Below, piece by piece: positions 48,101 to 60,406 of a stretch of DNA of 64,000 nt; positions within the stretch are counted from its first letter, which is position 1, and each line of letters opens with the position of its first letter. The DNA is taken from positions 245,233,502-245,297,501 of the forward strand of contig NC_081409.1 of NCBI RefSeq assembly GCF_030272615.1, written 5' to 3'. The position numbers and the translations under genes are program-made. The stretch comes from Cryptomeria japonica. Lineage: Eukaryota > Streptophyta > Pinopsida > Cupressales > Cupressaceae. The notes beneath the pieces are model-generated. The model was not told the origin of the DNA. It was given only the letters and a program-made list of their open reading frames with translations, and searched no databases.

Positions 48101-51100
48101 CCACTAGAGGAAGCCTGCAACTGCTTTTTTCAACTCCGTTTCCTAGCCAACTCCATTAATTTCTCGTGTAACTGATTTCTGGTTATAGCCATACGGTCAT
48201 GAAACACCTGCGTAACCAGCTTAACTACCTTCTGGATGGCTGTGTATGCTTTGCGTGTGCCTGCCTTGTGCTTGTGTGGGCGCTGCGTTGTTGGGCGGAG
48301 TGCGTGTGTGGTGGGTTGGGCTGGGGTTGCGTTTTTATGCGGGCTGCGTGTTTGTGCGGTGAGTTTATAACCCGCGGCGCCTTTATGCTTTGCGGCGGCG
48401 GTATCCACCGCACGGTGGTCCACCGTCGGTGTTGCCACCGCATGGTGGTTTCACCGTTGGTGGTCCCACCATTCAGTGTTGCCACTGTAGGTGGTCCCAT
48501 TGTACGGTGATTCCACCGTGGTTTTTTTTTTTTTATAGTTTTTGGTGTCATACGGTTCGTACGATTTTTAAAAAAAAATCTCCAAACAACTTGATTGGAG
48601 GGTCCAGGGTCCCTCTGTTCATGGTAAACCTTCAATTTGGACCCGTTCACGGCTTCAGTCACTTGGCGGCCGTCCAATGTCCCCAGTCGAACCGATCCAT
48701 TTGCTGCGACTTCGCGAACTTTGTAAGGTCCTAGCCACCTCACTTTAAATTTTCCAGGTTTAATTTCATTTCGCCCATTATATTCAACATGAGTTGTCCT
48801 GGGGTGAACTTCATTCGCTTTAGATGCTTATCGTGCCACAACTTCCTCCTCTGCTACGTTGTCTCGGTTGCCCACTGAGCCATCATCCGCTTCTCATCAA
48901 GTTTATTCAGAGCATAAAGTTGCTCCCTCAGGCTCTCCATATCGCCGAGTCTATTTTCTATTGCAATACGAAGACTCGGTACCATGAATTCGGCGGGCAC
49001 CACTGCTTCCTACCCATACATAAGTTGGAAAGGCGTTTGTCCCGTAGTCACTTTGTACATCGTGCGGTAAGCCCACAACACAGAGGGTAACTTCTCTTCC
49101 CGATCTTCCCCTTTGACCCCGCATGACTTATAAATGACTCCTACAAGGATCTTGTTCATGGCCTCCGCCTACCCGTTGGCTCGAGGGTAGTAAGGACTTG
49201 ACAGAGAATGGAAGATCTTAAATTTTGTCTTGAGCAACTTAATAACATGGTTGACAAAATGGCCACCTCGGTCACTCGTCAGTTGCATGGGGATACCATA
49301 ACGAGTAATGATTTGCTCATAAATAAATCTGGCCGTACTCATCACCAAGTTATCGGGTAGGGCCTGTGCTTCCACCCACTTAGTCAAATATTCCGTGGCT
49401 GCCACGATGTATCTGCACCGCCTAGCACGGCTGACTTTGAGTGGTCTGACAAAGTCCAACCCCCATCGTTCAAATAATTCCTGTGCGTGCGAGGGGTTGA
49501 GCGGCATAAAGTCCCGCTTCAATGGTTTCCCAGTGCTTTGGCACGTGTCGCAACCAACAACCCATTCGCGGGCATCATTATATAGCATGGGCCACCACAA
49601 GTCTGCGAGTAGCACCTTCCGTGCAGTAGTGTCTGGTCCCATGTGTCCCCCTGCCGGCCCTTCGTGCGCCTCTCGGAGAACTCCTAGCACCTCCTCCTCC
49701 ATCACACATCTTTTGAGTATCTGATTTGGCCCCATCTTATATAACAGTTCATTAATCAGTTGGAATGTTCGACTTTGTAAAACCAGTTTCCTTCGTTCTC
49801 CTGGTAGCATGCCTGACGGGAAGACTGAAGTAGAAAGATACTCCCCGATGGTTGTGTACCATGGTGGCAATGCAGCAATTTGGAATAAGTGGGCATTTGG
49901 AAAATCATCGTTCACCCCTTCCGGTGGTTCTCCTGACTTTATGCGTGATAATTGGTCCGCTATCACATGGCTTTTCCCAGGCCACACAATAATGGTGAAC
50001 GTAAACTCTTGCAGCAAGAGTAGCCATTGACTAATCCTTCCTTGAATTATCGGCTTGTTGACCAAGTACATGAGGGCTTGATGGTCTACGTAGAATGTGA
50101 ACGGTGTCGCCAATAGGTAGTGTCTGAATTTTTGCACCGCATAGATCATCCCCAATGCCTCCCGTTCTGTTGCGCTATAATTTTTCTCCGCTTTGGATAA
50201 CAGTCTACTGGCAAAATAGACGGGATGATCCAACCCGTGATCTCCCACTTGGGCCAGTGTGGCACCGATCGCAAAGTTTGAAGCGTCCACATGGACATGG
50301 AACTCCCTGTCCCAGTTGGGGTAAGCGAGGATGGGGGCAGCTACCAGCCTCGTCTTCAATTCCTCAAATGCTTCACTCTTCGGGCCCCCCCAGGTGTATG
50401 GCTCACCCTTGCGAGTAAGCTTGTCCAAGGGGTGGGATATTTGTGCAAAGTTTTTTATGAACCTCCTATAGTAGCCGATATGGCCTAGGAAGGACTTTAC
50501 CCCAGTGACATCCGTAGGAGGCTCCATCTCCACGATCACCCGTATTTTGTTTGGGTCCGTCTTCAGAACTGCTTTGCATACAATGTGCCCAAGCAATTTG
50601 TCTTGTGGCACCATAAATTGACATTTTTTTGGATTAAGGGCTAGCCTTGCCCTTCGACATCTCTCCATGCACTCTCTGAGGGCTACCAAATGCGTATCTT
50701 GCCCGCTATAGATGAACCAGTCGTCGAGAAAGGCTTTAAAATTCCTTACCGACATCTTGTCAAATATGTGTAGTATAATTCGCTGGAATGTTGCAGGTGC
50801 ATTGCATAGGCCGAATGGCATCCGGTTGTATGCATAGACACCATCTTTGACCACGAAGGTGGTCTTCAGTTTATCTTCCTTGGCGATTGAGATCTGGTTA
50901 TATCCGGAGAATCCATCCATAAACGACTACATCTCATGGCCGGCCACCTCCTCCAGTATGTTGTCCGTAAACGGGATTGGGAAGGGGTCTTTAATCGTAA
51001 CTGCATTGAGACACCGGAAGTCCACACAAATCCTTATTTGGTTAGCCTCCTTTAATGAAATGACTATGGGCGACACCCATTCACTTGTCTGTACTTTGAA

Positions 51101-54100
51101 AATGATACCGGCCTCTAGCATTTTTTCTATCTCTTCGTTCACCTGCGCTGCATAGTTGCGGTTCATCCGGTACGGTCTTTTTCGTATAGGCTGGGCTCCG
51201 GGTACCAACAGGATGCGGTGCACGCACAGTTCGGGAGGTACCCCCTTCAGGTCTTTATATGTCCATGCGAAGACATCTTTAAACTCCAGAAATATTTTGA
51301 AGGCCGTTGCCTTCAGCACGGGATCCCAGTCATCCCCGACTAATATATTATGTGGGTCCTCCTCCTTTCCCAAATTTGTTGCCTTCAGCTTGGACTCTTC
51401 AAATTGAATTGGCTTGTCTTTCTCGAACTGATGTGCGGGTGCCTCGTCCACTCGGGCGTCCCCCTCCTTATATTCTCTATATTCGGGAGGGAAGACCTCC
51501 TTATCGGCGGGCTCCTCTATTTGCAACATGTTGCATTGAGAAAGTTCGTAATCCTCCATTTGCCAATGGAAGAGCCCGTTGAGTGAGCACACCTTGTCTT
51601 CAAAACATTCCTCCAATTCGAGTACCTCTTCACTGTTTGGCTCCATCGTGTTCTTGCCTTTGCTTTCGTCGGAACCCCATTCCCATTTATTAGAGCCCTT
51701 TGAGTCCAAGTCGGAAGAGGCGAGCTCTTCGCTAACATCTTGGGTCCGTAGGTCAATGATATATTTCCGCCCTCCCTTCTCCATGGAGAGTGTATTTTTC
51801 TTCCAGTTATGGTTCACCTTCGCGGTGATCAACCACACTCTCCCCAGGATGGCGTCATAGCCTTTCTTTTTCAGGGGAATAACTACAAAATCTAATAGGA
51901 AGGGCTGCGTACCAATTGTCACTTGCTGGGCCATCAATATGCCGAGTGGCTTGATGTCGTGTTGGTCGGCTCCCACCAGATTAAATGTGGATGGCCACAG
52001 GGTGGGATTCCCCAGCCTCTTCCATGTCTCTTTTGGTAGTACATTCACCTCAGCACCCCCGTCCACAATGGTGTCCTTCAGAATGGTCCAAAGGATGCCC
52101 ATTTCTACCACAATTGGGTGTCTACCACTGTTCAAGGCTAGTAACATCGGGTCAGTCGAAGGGCTGACGGGAACCTCCACCTGCGGTGCACTCGAAGGTG
52201 CATGTGCGGTGCTTTGCACATTGCTGAGGATGGCAATCCTCAAATGTGGCATGGAGTCTAGAAGGTCTTTTACCTTTATCGACACCTCCATCTGCAAGTT
52301 GCCCAATGATATTCTTTTCCGCTTTCAGGTGGGTTGAGGGACTCATCATCTCCGTGTTCTTCCATCCTTCCGCTGCCATCTCCCGTTCAATGTCGGCCTT
52401 CGCCTCCCGTAGTCTCTCCTTCTCTGTGCGGGGTTCGGGATACGTTGCCTTCTTCGCCTGCGTGCGAGTGATCGCCAATACTTCTTTGTCTTTGCCTGTC
52501 TTCTCAATATTGAGCAGATTCACCCCCGGCTTAGGACATTTTGTGTCATTGTGATCACCAGGACCACACCATCTACACAGGCTCTGGGGGGTTTCAGTAT
52601 TCTGGCACTCTCGAGCGAAGTGCCCCCATTGGTTGCAGGTCTGACATTGAATTATTGGCTGCCCCTTAGCGTCATACTGCATTTTGCTCCGATTGTTGTT
52701 GTTGTTCTTGCCTCTCCCTCCTCTTCGGTTACCTCTATAACCACCGGATGATGCAGTGGCATCGGCTTGCGGCTGGGTGGAGCCCATTGCTGTGGACAGT
52801 GAGGGTTGCTTTTGCGTGAAGAATACTTGGTTCCCTTTTGTTTTCATGTTGTAGGGACACTCTTTGACGGCGTGTCCCAACATTTGACAAATTTCGCATA
52901 ATGCCTTCTTCGGGCAGGTGCCTTTTGTGTTACCTTCTTCCTTACATTCCGTGCCCCACATGTCTTCATTTTTACTCGTGCTTCCTTTCATGTTTTTAAA
53001 TTCCTTCATCATACGGTGCATATCCTTTTGAAGAGCTTGCACCTTCTTACTTGATGATTCATCACTGCTGTTTTCTCCTGAGGACTCCTCTTCTGAGAGG
53101 ACTTGTCCTTTTTCTTCCGTGATGTTTTGCCCTCACTTTCCAAATCCATCGCGTGGTTGTATGCGTCATCGTATGAGGTGGGCGGTACAATTTTCATCTT
53201 TTTCCGCAGGGATGACCGCAACCCTTCCACGAACCATCTCTTCTTTAGTCCATCAGCCGGTTGGTTCTCCATCTTCCCTAGTAACTCCTTTAACCGTCGG
53301 CTGTATGTTCTGACTGTCTCCTACTTTCCCTGCTTTGTGCTTAATATCTTCGCCACAATCTCATTATCATCTCGAAGGAGTCGAAACTCCGTCTCGAAAG
53401 CTTTCTGTAGTTCATCCCATGTTCCCACCTTTACTTTATCCACATCAGAGTACCAATCAATGGCTACCCCTCTCAGGTTGTGTCATAACCCCTCTTTGGA
53501 CATTGGATTATTGTAATTAAATAAATATGATAATTAAAACATTTATTAATTAACATTTAATAATAATGGAAAATCGTCTCATTTATGAGACTTCACGATT
53601 TTCCTCTAAAGTGAGAGGGTTGTCATAACCCCACATCCGGGTGATGTAATTAATAATAGATTTTGTGATTCTTCATCATAATAATAAATTATCATTTATT
53701 ATGTAATTAATTGAAAAATAATTTAATAATAAATAATCATAAAATTAAGATACAAAAGAATACAAATAAAAATTAAATATAATTAATACACTTATTTGGT
53801 ACTAATTCATCATCCATTTATTTAATAATTAAAGATTCATTGAATTAATTAAACTAATAATTAAAGAATGTGTGAATAATTAAAGAAAGTGTTAATAATT
53901 AAATATTCATTTGGGCTGAGTGTGTATTAAACCAAATGAAAAGATTAATTAAAGTGAATCCCTTATATATTAAGATGGGAGGACGTGACTCAAGAATAAA
54001 TCACGACTCTCCCATTGTTCGCGCCTTTCACTCACCATAAAAGGTAAGCTTGCGTGGGAGTCAAAAGGGATATAGGGGGATAAAGAAAAAGGAAGAGAAA

Positions 54101-57100
54101 ATACGGAGCACACCACGCAAGTTGCCTCAGTCCACGTCCGCACTCTATTGAACACAATAGGGGTGTAAAGCAATCAAAGGGAATTCAGAAAGGACTCCAC
54201 CAGGTATGTTTCGTCAACTCTAAAGAATAGAGTTATAGTGACATAACAATAGAACACCATATCCAATATAAGTGATAATAAACAGTCAAGTAATATTCTG
54301 ATTATATACAAAATTCATCAAACTATTAATCTGTTAATAACCTTCTGAAATACCTAGTGCAAATTGGATGGTATTTATTTAATAATAAGGAAATAAAACA
54401 CGTCATAATTTCGTATATAACTATAATGAATTCGCATTCTGTATAACTGGTACAGCAAGCATAAAACACGTATAACTGCAATGTAATCCAGAACTGTCAA
54501 TAATTCAATAAGATGACAATACTATGGGTATATAGTATATACCTAATACAATCTGTTAAATGAGCAATGGTGTCAAATAACATAATGAACATCAGAATAA
54601 ATAATCAATGAATGGTAATACAAATAATGGTGTCATTTAATTAATATCTGGTCAAACATGATAAACTGTTAAACCATGAATGGAAGGTTGGCTTAGATGG
54701 GATTATAGGGATATACTATGCAGACCTACGTGGAGGAAATCGACTATGGGTTAGATCGATTGAACATAAGGATTGTCCAGATCAGATCTGAACTGATATT
54801 AATTAACATCTTTATTCTTGCTGGTGCGCATGGGAATTTGTTTAATATGTATGCTTATATATATATGAAGTTCGATAATGTTCTTCTGCAGAATATAATA
54901 ATAATAATAATAATAAAATAGTAATATCAGTATAGACTGCAATATGATGACAGCCAAACTTAGTTACACATACAGTGGCAGACCAGATCTGACGTGTGTC
55001 AGATCTATCTGCCTTTACAACCACTGAATATGGTGATGATTCCTGATTTAAGCAGCAGTATATTAATAACTTATATAATAAGTAATTAGTAGATACATAA
55101 ATAATTAATTATATAATTTAATTCATTTCTTTATTTATATATATTCAATTCAGTATAAGGAATAATATAAGGATCCTAAATATAGATATTGATAATAATA
55201 AATATTAATATAATAATTATAGTTAATATTAATATAATAAAAAGTAATTATTAATTAGTGAATTAATAAATAATTATTAAATCACCAAAACAAAGTATTT
55301 ATTAATTGATTGATAATAATAAGTGTTTATTAATTAAAAATTAATAAATGCGTAAATGATTTATAAATCAAAAATAGGATTAATTGCTTAGTATGGTGAG
55401 ATAGCTAGTACTTGATGGACTAAAGAAAATGTAGAACATCCTAGGTTGGATTCATGTTAAGATAGTTTTGTCTCTTAATCGATTTAGTTAAGTTATAAAT
55501 ATATTGGAAATCAATTAATTACGGTTAAAACTGTCTTGAACCAAGTAGGGGACATTACAGGGTGGCAAGGAACTGCACCACCCAGTCCGCTTTGTCAACC
55601 ACCTCGTTGGTTGACCATATTGTCTCACATGTATGGCAGTGCCGTACGGGGTCATCATTGCTATCTCCGTTGAATTTGGGCAACTTCTGTTTGCCCGCCA
55701 TCGCGCTTCTTACCTTCTACGCACCTTGCCCTCTGGAACCTCCAAGGTTCGTACCTCCCGGGATTGGCCCTCCAAGTCCACTACCACCGCCTTGCCCTCC
55801 GAAACCTTTAAGGTTCGTACCTCCCGAGATCGGCCCTCCAGGTCCACTACCGCCAGGTACTCCAGAAATTGGTCCGCTAGGTCCCACCAGACTGCCTTGA
55901 CTACCAGAGATGGCTGAGCGCGACTCAAACAGATTGCTTCTGCTACCGTGCCCCTGTGTCCTCCCGACACCTTCGACTGCACCAGTATCTCCTACTTCTC
56001 TGGTCTCGGTTTCGGTCTCCTCCTCCTTCCTGGTCTCGTCCTCTTGTTTGAATGGTGTGTACGGTTCTACTGTACTCCCGTCACCAATTTCTTCCGATGC
56101 AAGGGAAAGGTCCCCCAGTTGCTTCCGTGTGGTTTCAATTAAATTCGAGACTTGGCCCTCGCCATTTTTGTGGTTCCTTCCGCTCAATTCCTCTGCGATT
56201 CCCTTTAACCATCTCCTACGTTCGTCCTGTTGTTCAACAATCAATTCTCGCTGGGCTGCTTCAACCGCTTCCACATATTCCTTTTTACTTTTGTCCTTAT
56301 TTAATAGATTGGGCATCAATTCTAATTCCGCCTGATGAAACAAAATATCACATTTAAAACAAGAACACCTTCTTATTAATTGATTCTCTTGTATACAATG
56401 TATGTGAACATATTTCCTATGACTATGATAGTGTTCTTCTTTATTTCTCCATTCGGAGTTTAGGGATTGTTTGTCCTTCGTTGGGTTTCATCACGCTCCT
56501 CTTCCTCTCATCGACCCCTCTCCTTGTACTGCTGCAAGATCTGTGGACGGCAGTTTTCGCAATAGGTTTCCTCTCAGCGGTTCTGGAGAGCAAGAAACGC
56601 TTGAGCCAACAATTGGGAAGGTTGGTCATCAACTGGTTCACTGCAGGGCTCACTGATAGGGCAGACCACACAACACTTTCGGGCACGTCTTCTTGCGTGG
56701 CTTCCCTTCGTGTGTGGGTTTCAATTGCTGCGTGAAGGATGCATCGGAAGTCCACTGTTAGTGTTCTCTCTCAGTTGAACAATTCTTCCTGCTCTTCTCC
56801 TTCAGGGGTGCTTGTCCCTTCATCCAGGGGTTGGCCCATTATCGTCGTGCCATACGGGTTACTCCCATTCCCAGGTTTGAAACGGGCAATGGCGCCAAAT
56901 GTTTGCCTCACTGGGTAAATAGAAAGAGTACCGAAGTAATGCAGAAATGAACAATGCAAGTACAAGATAAATACGAGAATAAGCTTTCCATTAATGACTC
57001 AGAATGCACCCAATGTCCATAGTATTATTTGTCGTAAACATCACATCCTTCAATACCCGCAGGTAGTACAATATATAACAGCCGAAGGGGTGCGACACAA

Positions 57101-60100
57101 CCGTCGCGACTCCAACTACCTACCTGTCAGCCAACTAACTACTAACAAATAACATTACTCCCAAAACATAAGATATACATATTTCCCGACAACACACTTA
57201 TTGTTTTTTTCCAATAAACAAAGATGGCCAGCTTCATTATGGCAGCGCTGAGATTATTCACTATTGTCTAAATCAGAAATAAATGTAAATTAAGAAGGCT
57301 GAGATTAAAATATTATTATTGTTTCAAGGGCTGACCCCTTCAAGCAATCACCACCTTTTGGTGTGCTCTAAATAGGAACAAGTCGTCCCACTTCATATGT
57401 GGCTCCATCATCAATGAGATGCCTTCGTTTGTAAAGGTTGCCCCTCCCTATGCGGCTACCTCTTTAGAGAGGACTAAAATATATTTTATTAATTGAAGAG
57501 GTCAATCTCCTTTAATGAGTCACATCTCTTTAGGACAAGTCGTCCCTCCTTGGAGAAATTATACCTTTTGGGTATGGTATAAAAGGAGATAAAATGGTGA
57601 CTGGAAGGGCAAGCCTTGCAATGAATATTATTGGATGAGAAAGCAGATGTAAGGAAGCTTTACAAGCAGATCTATACTAATTTATAAACAGACTTGAGGT
57701 ATGAGCATGAATAAAGAGAAACAATGTGGAAAGAAGTAAGTATGGTGAACAAGCAGTTATATCATCCAAACACAGGAAGATTTTAAGGACATAGAATAGG
57801 ATAGAATATGAGCAGATTTATGAAGGTTTTATGATCAGATCTAGAGATGTTTTATGAGCAGTGAAGCAAGTAATACAATGAATATTATTTGAAGAAGAAC
57901 AGATCTAGAAGCAGATCAAATCAATCAGACAATCATATCAAGCGATCAATCCAAGCAAAAAGACAACAGCAATGAGGCATATAATCGATCAGATCAAAGG
58001 TTTGCTATATTTAGCAGATAATATCAATATCATTCATGTTGGTGGTATGCAGCATGATAACGTTTTAATGCATAATTTCTCACATATTAGTATAGGCAAT
58101 TATATGTACGCAACAAATAGTATATTTGATACATAACATTACATATATTGGATATAAGCAATAATATGGAATTTCTAGATTCCTAGTCTATTCATCAAAT
58201 TGCTGTAATCAATCATGACAAGGTTAGTGAGGGAATACAAGGAGGGAGAAACTGATATGAGGTCCTCTTCTAAGTACACTACCTCATGGTGGAACCGTGG
58301 ATGGATGGTGGCCTGCCACATGAGGCCAAGGGGGGCAAGGTGTATCCTGCCCTTGGGCTTAGATGTGAAGGATACTCCAGGCATCCTATTGTGGTTTCCC
58401 CTCCAACCTCTACAATGGTTGATTGTTGGAATGGATTCAAAGTGGTTTCAATCGTAGGAGGGTGAATAAGTTGGCACGAGTAGGGAGGGCAGATACAAGC
58501 TTCCCCACTAAAAACACCACCTCATGAGGATGGATGGCCCAATGCCACATGGGGCCAAGAGGGATGGTATATCCACTCTTGGGCTTAGTGTGAGGATTGC
58601 CTCGGGCACCTTATCATGTCTCCTCATCCAAGCCCTGTTATGGTTGAACCCCAATAATGAATTATAGATATTGCTTGATTTATTTAAATTAAGATGGTTA
58701 TGAACATGTGTTATCTAATTCTTTAATCCTAGCAGAAATGATTAATTCTACGAATTATATTTTTCGATGATTGCCAACATGATTTCAAGATCTCAACCAA
58801 AAATCTATCTTGCTTAAATCTTTTTGGGTAAAGTTATATCTGTAGCTATATTGCATTTCTTATTTTTATTGGACTTGTGATTCTAGGGTAAAATATAAAG
58901 TAATTCCCAAAAGGGGACATTACATATTATCAAGAGAATATGGTAGACAAAAATTAAAATGTGTTCAATTTACAAAAGCTTCCAGGAATACATTGGAAGA
59001 GTCTAGCCACCTCTATTTTAGGTTCGAGCTCATCCAATAGAGAAGGTTATTTGACTTTACATTTTTAAGGCTAGATCCACCTTGGAAACTTTTCAAAATG
59101 AACACAGCTTTACATGAATTTGAGAATCAAACTTGAAAATTTCGTTCCTGTTCCTGTGTTCTGTTGTGGATTGTACATTGCATTAATTGTCATTTCTGAT
59201 AAAGAAGATTCTTATTATGGCGATGCGATTTTTGAATCCTTTTTTTATGTCTTGTTTAACCTCAGTTGCAACCTTTGAAGGATTATCACATTCAATAAGA
59301 AATGAAAATAGCAATTTTCTTCATGTGATGGTAATCAGGACAAGCATGTGGAAATGGGGGATGGAACATCATGACAGAACATGTTTAACAGAAGAACTCC
59401 AGATTGTGATGTTTACTTGTTCTAAATGAAGACATTAAGAATAAGATTTCTATGACTCTAACAATAGGTATCGTTTGGAAAATGAGTATTCCATTTAGAA
59501 TGAAGTCCATCTCATGCAGTGATAAATTTCTCCTCATCTGAATTACAGCAAGAGTTCAGAGTGGGATGCAAATTAAAAAATAAATACACAAAAGAGTTAA
59601 AAAGTCACATGCTATAGAAAGAGACAAATACTATTGGAATTCTCTTTTCAGCAATATTTTGAAATTGATAAGCAGCTAAGTTGCAGGGTTTGCCCCACTA
59701 GACCCCTGGTACTGGTCCGGTCTGGTCCTGATCTGGGGTTCTGGTCTGGTCCGCTTGTGGTCTGGACAGGGTCTGTGATTCACAGGCCTGGTTAGGATCA
59801 GGTCGAACCCAAGAGGACCTAGGTCAAACCCAGGGGTCTGACGGCCCAAAAATGGTGTTTTTTTTGCAATTTTTTTTTTTTTTTTTTGAAATCCAGCACA
59901 TAAAAAATTAAAATATAACCCTAAAAGTGAGTTTTAAAACGTGAACTTGGCTTATTTCACACAAGCAACATGACTACAAGCAAGGGGAAACGAAGATGTG
60001 GGATATAGAGCCATAGCATATTGATTCGGATGCTTTCACTTCTCAGCTTGTTGCATTTGATGACTCAGATAGCGAGCAAACTTACAGTGCAAGTGCAAGT

Positions 60101-60374
60101 GTAAGGGGCATTGGCATTGGTTCATCTAATGTCAGTGTCAATGATGAGGAGGAGGATAATGAGGATGATGAATTAGAGAATCCATTTGATGATCAAACTT
60201 TAAATTGTTGAAAGTTGAAACAATGATACTTGAATAATTTATCATTTTGATATTAAACTTGATGTATATGATGCTGTTATTGTATGATCATGATGCTATG
60301 ATTACAAGTTTATGTTGGTTTTGTTGTTTATATGATGCTATGTGACATGCTAATCTTAATTCATGCTTATAGGC

Positions 60375-60406
<32 letters not shown>

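Larger units (their letters stand above)
45178..57194 (-). mobile_element. 12.0-kb Ty3/gypsy retrotransposon with extra 3' ORF
   Basis: Two 295-bp LTRs (45178-45472 and 56900-57194) are flanked by the 5-bp target duplication CACTT (45173-45177 and 57195-57199). Minus-strand order: 5' LTR, primer-binding site TGGCGCCATTGCC, leader, gag, protease, RT, RNase H, integrase, extra ORF, polypurine tract, 3' LTR. A hand alignment gives about 15 differences in 295 bp between the LTRs, so it is the better-preserved element here. A 2.08-kb solo LTR sits in gag. The primer site, the lack of a chromodomain and the extra 3' ORF suggest the Athila/Tat side of Ty3/gypsy. Confidence 0.92.

Noticed and set aside
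49395-52751. Plus-strand reading frames across the gypsy pol
   Set aside because: Antisense shadows of the well-supported minus-strand pol and gag.
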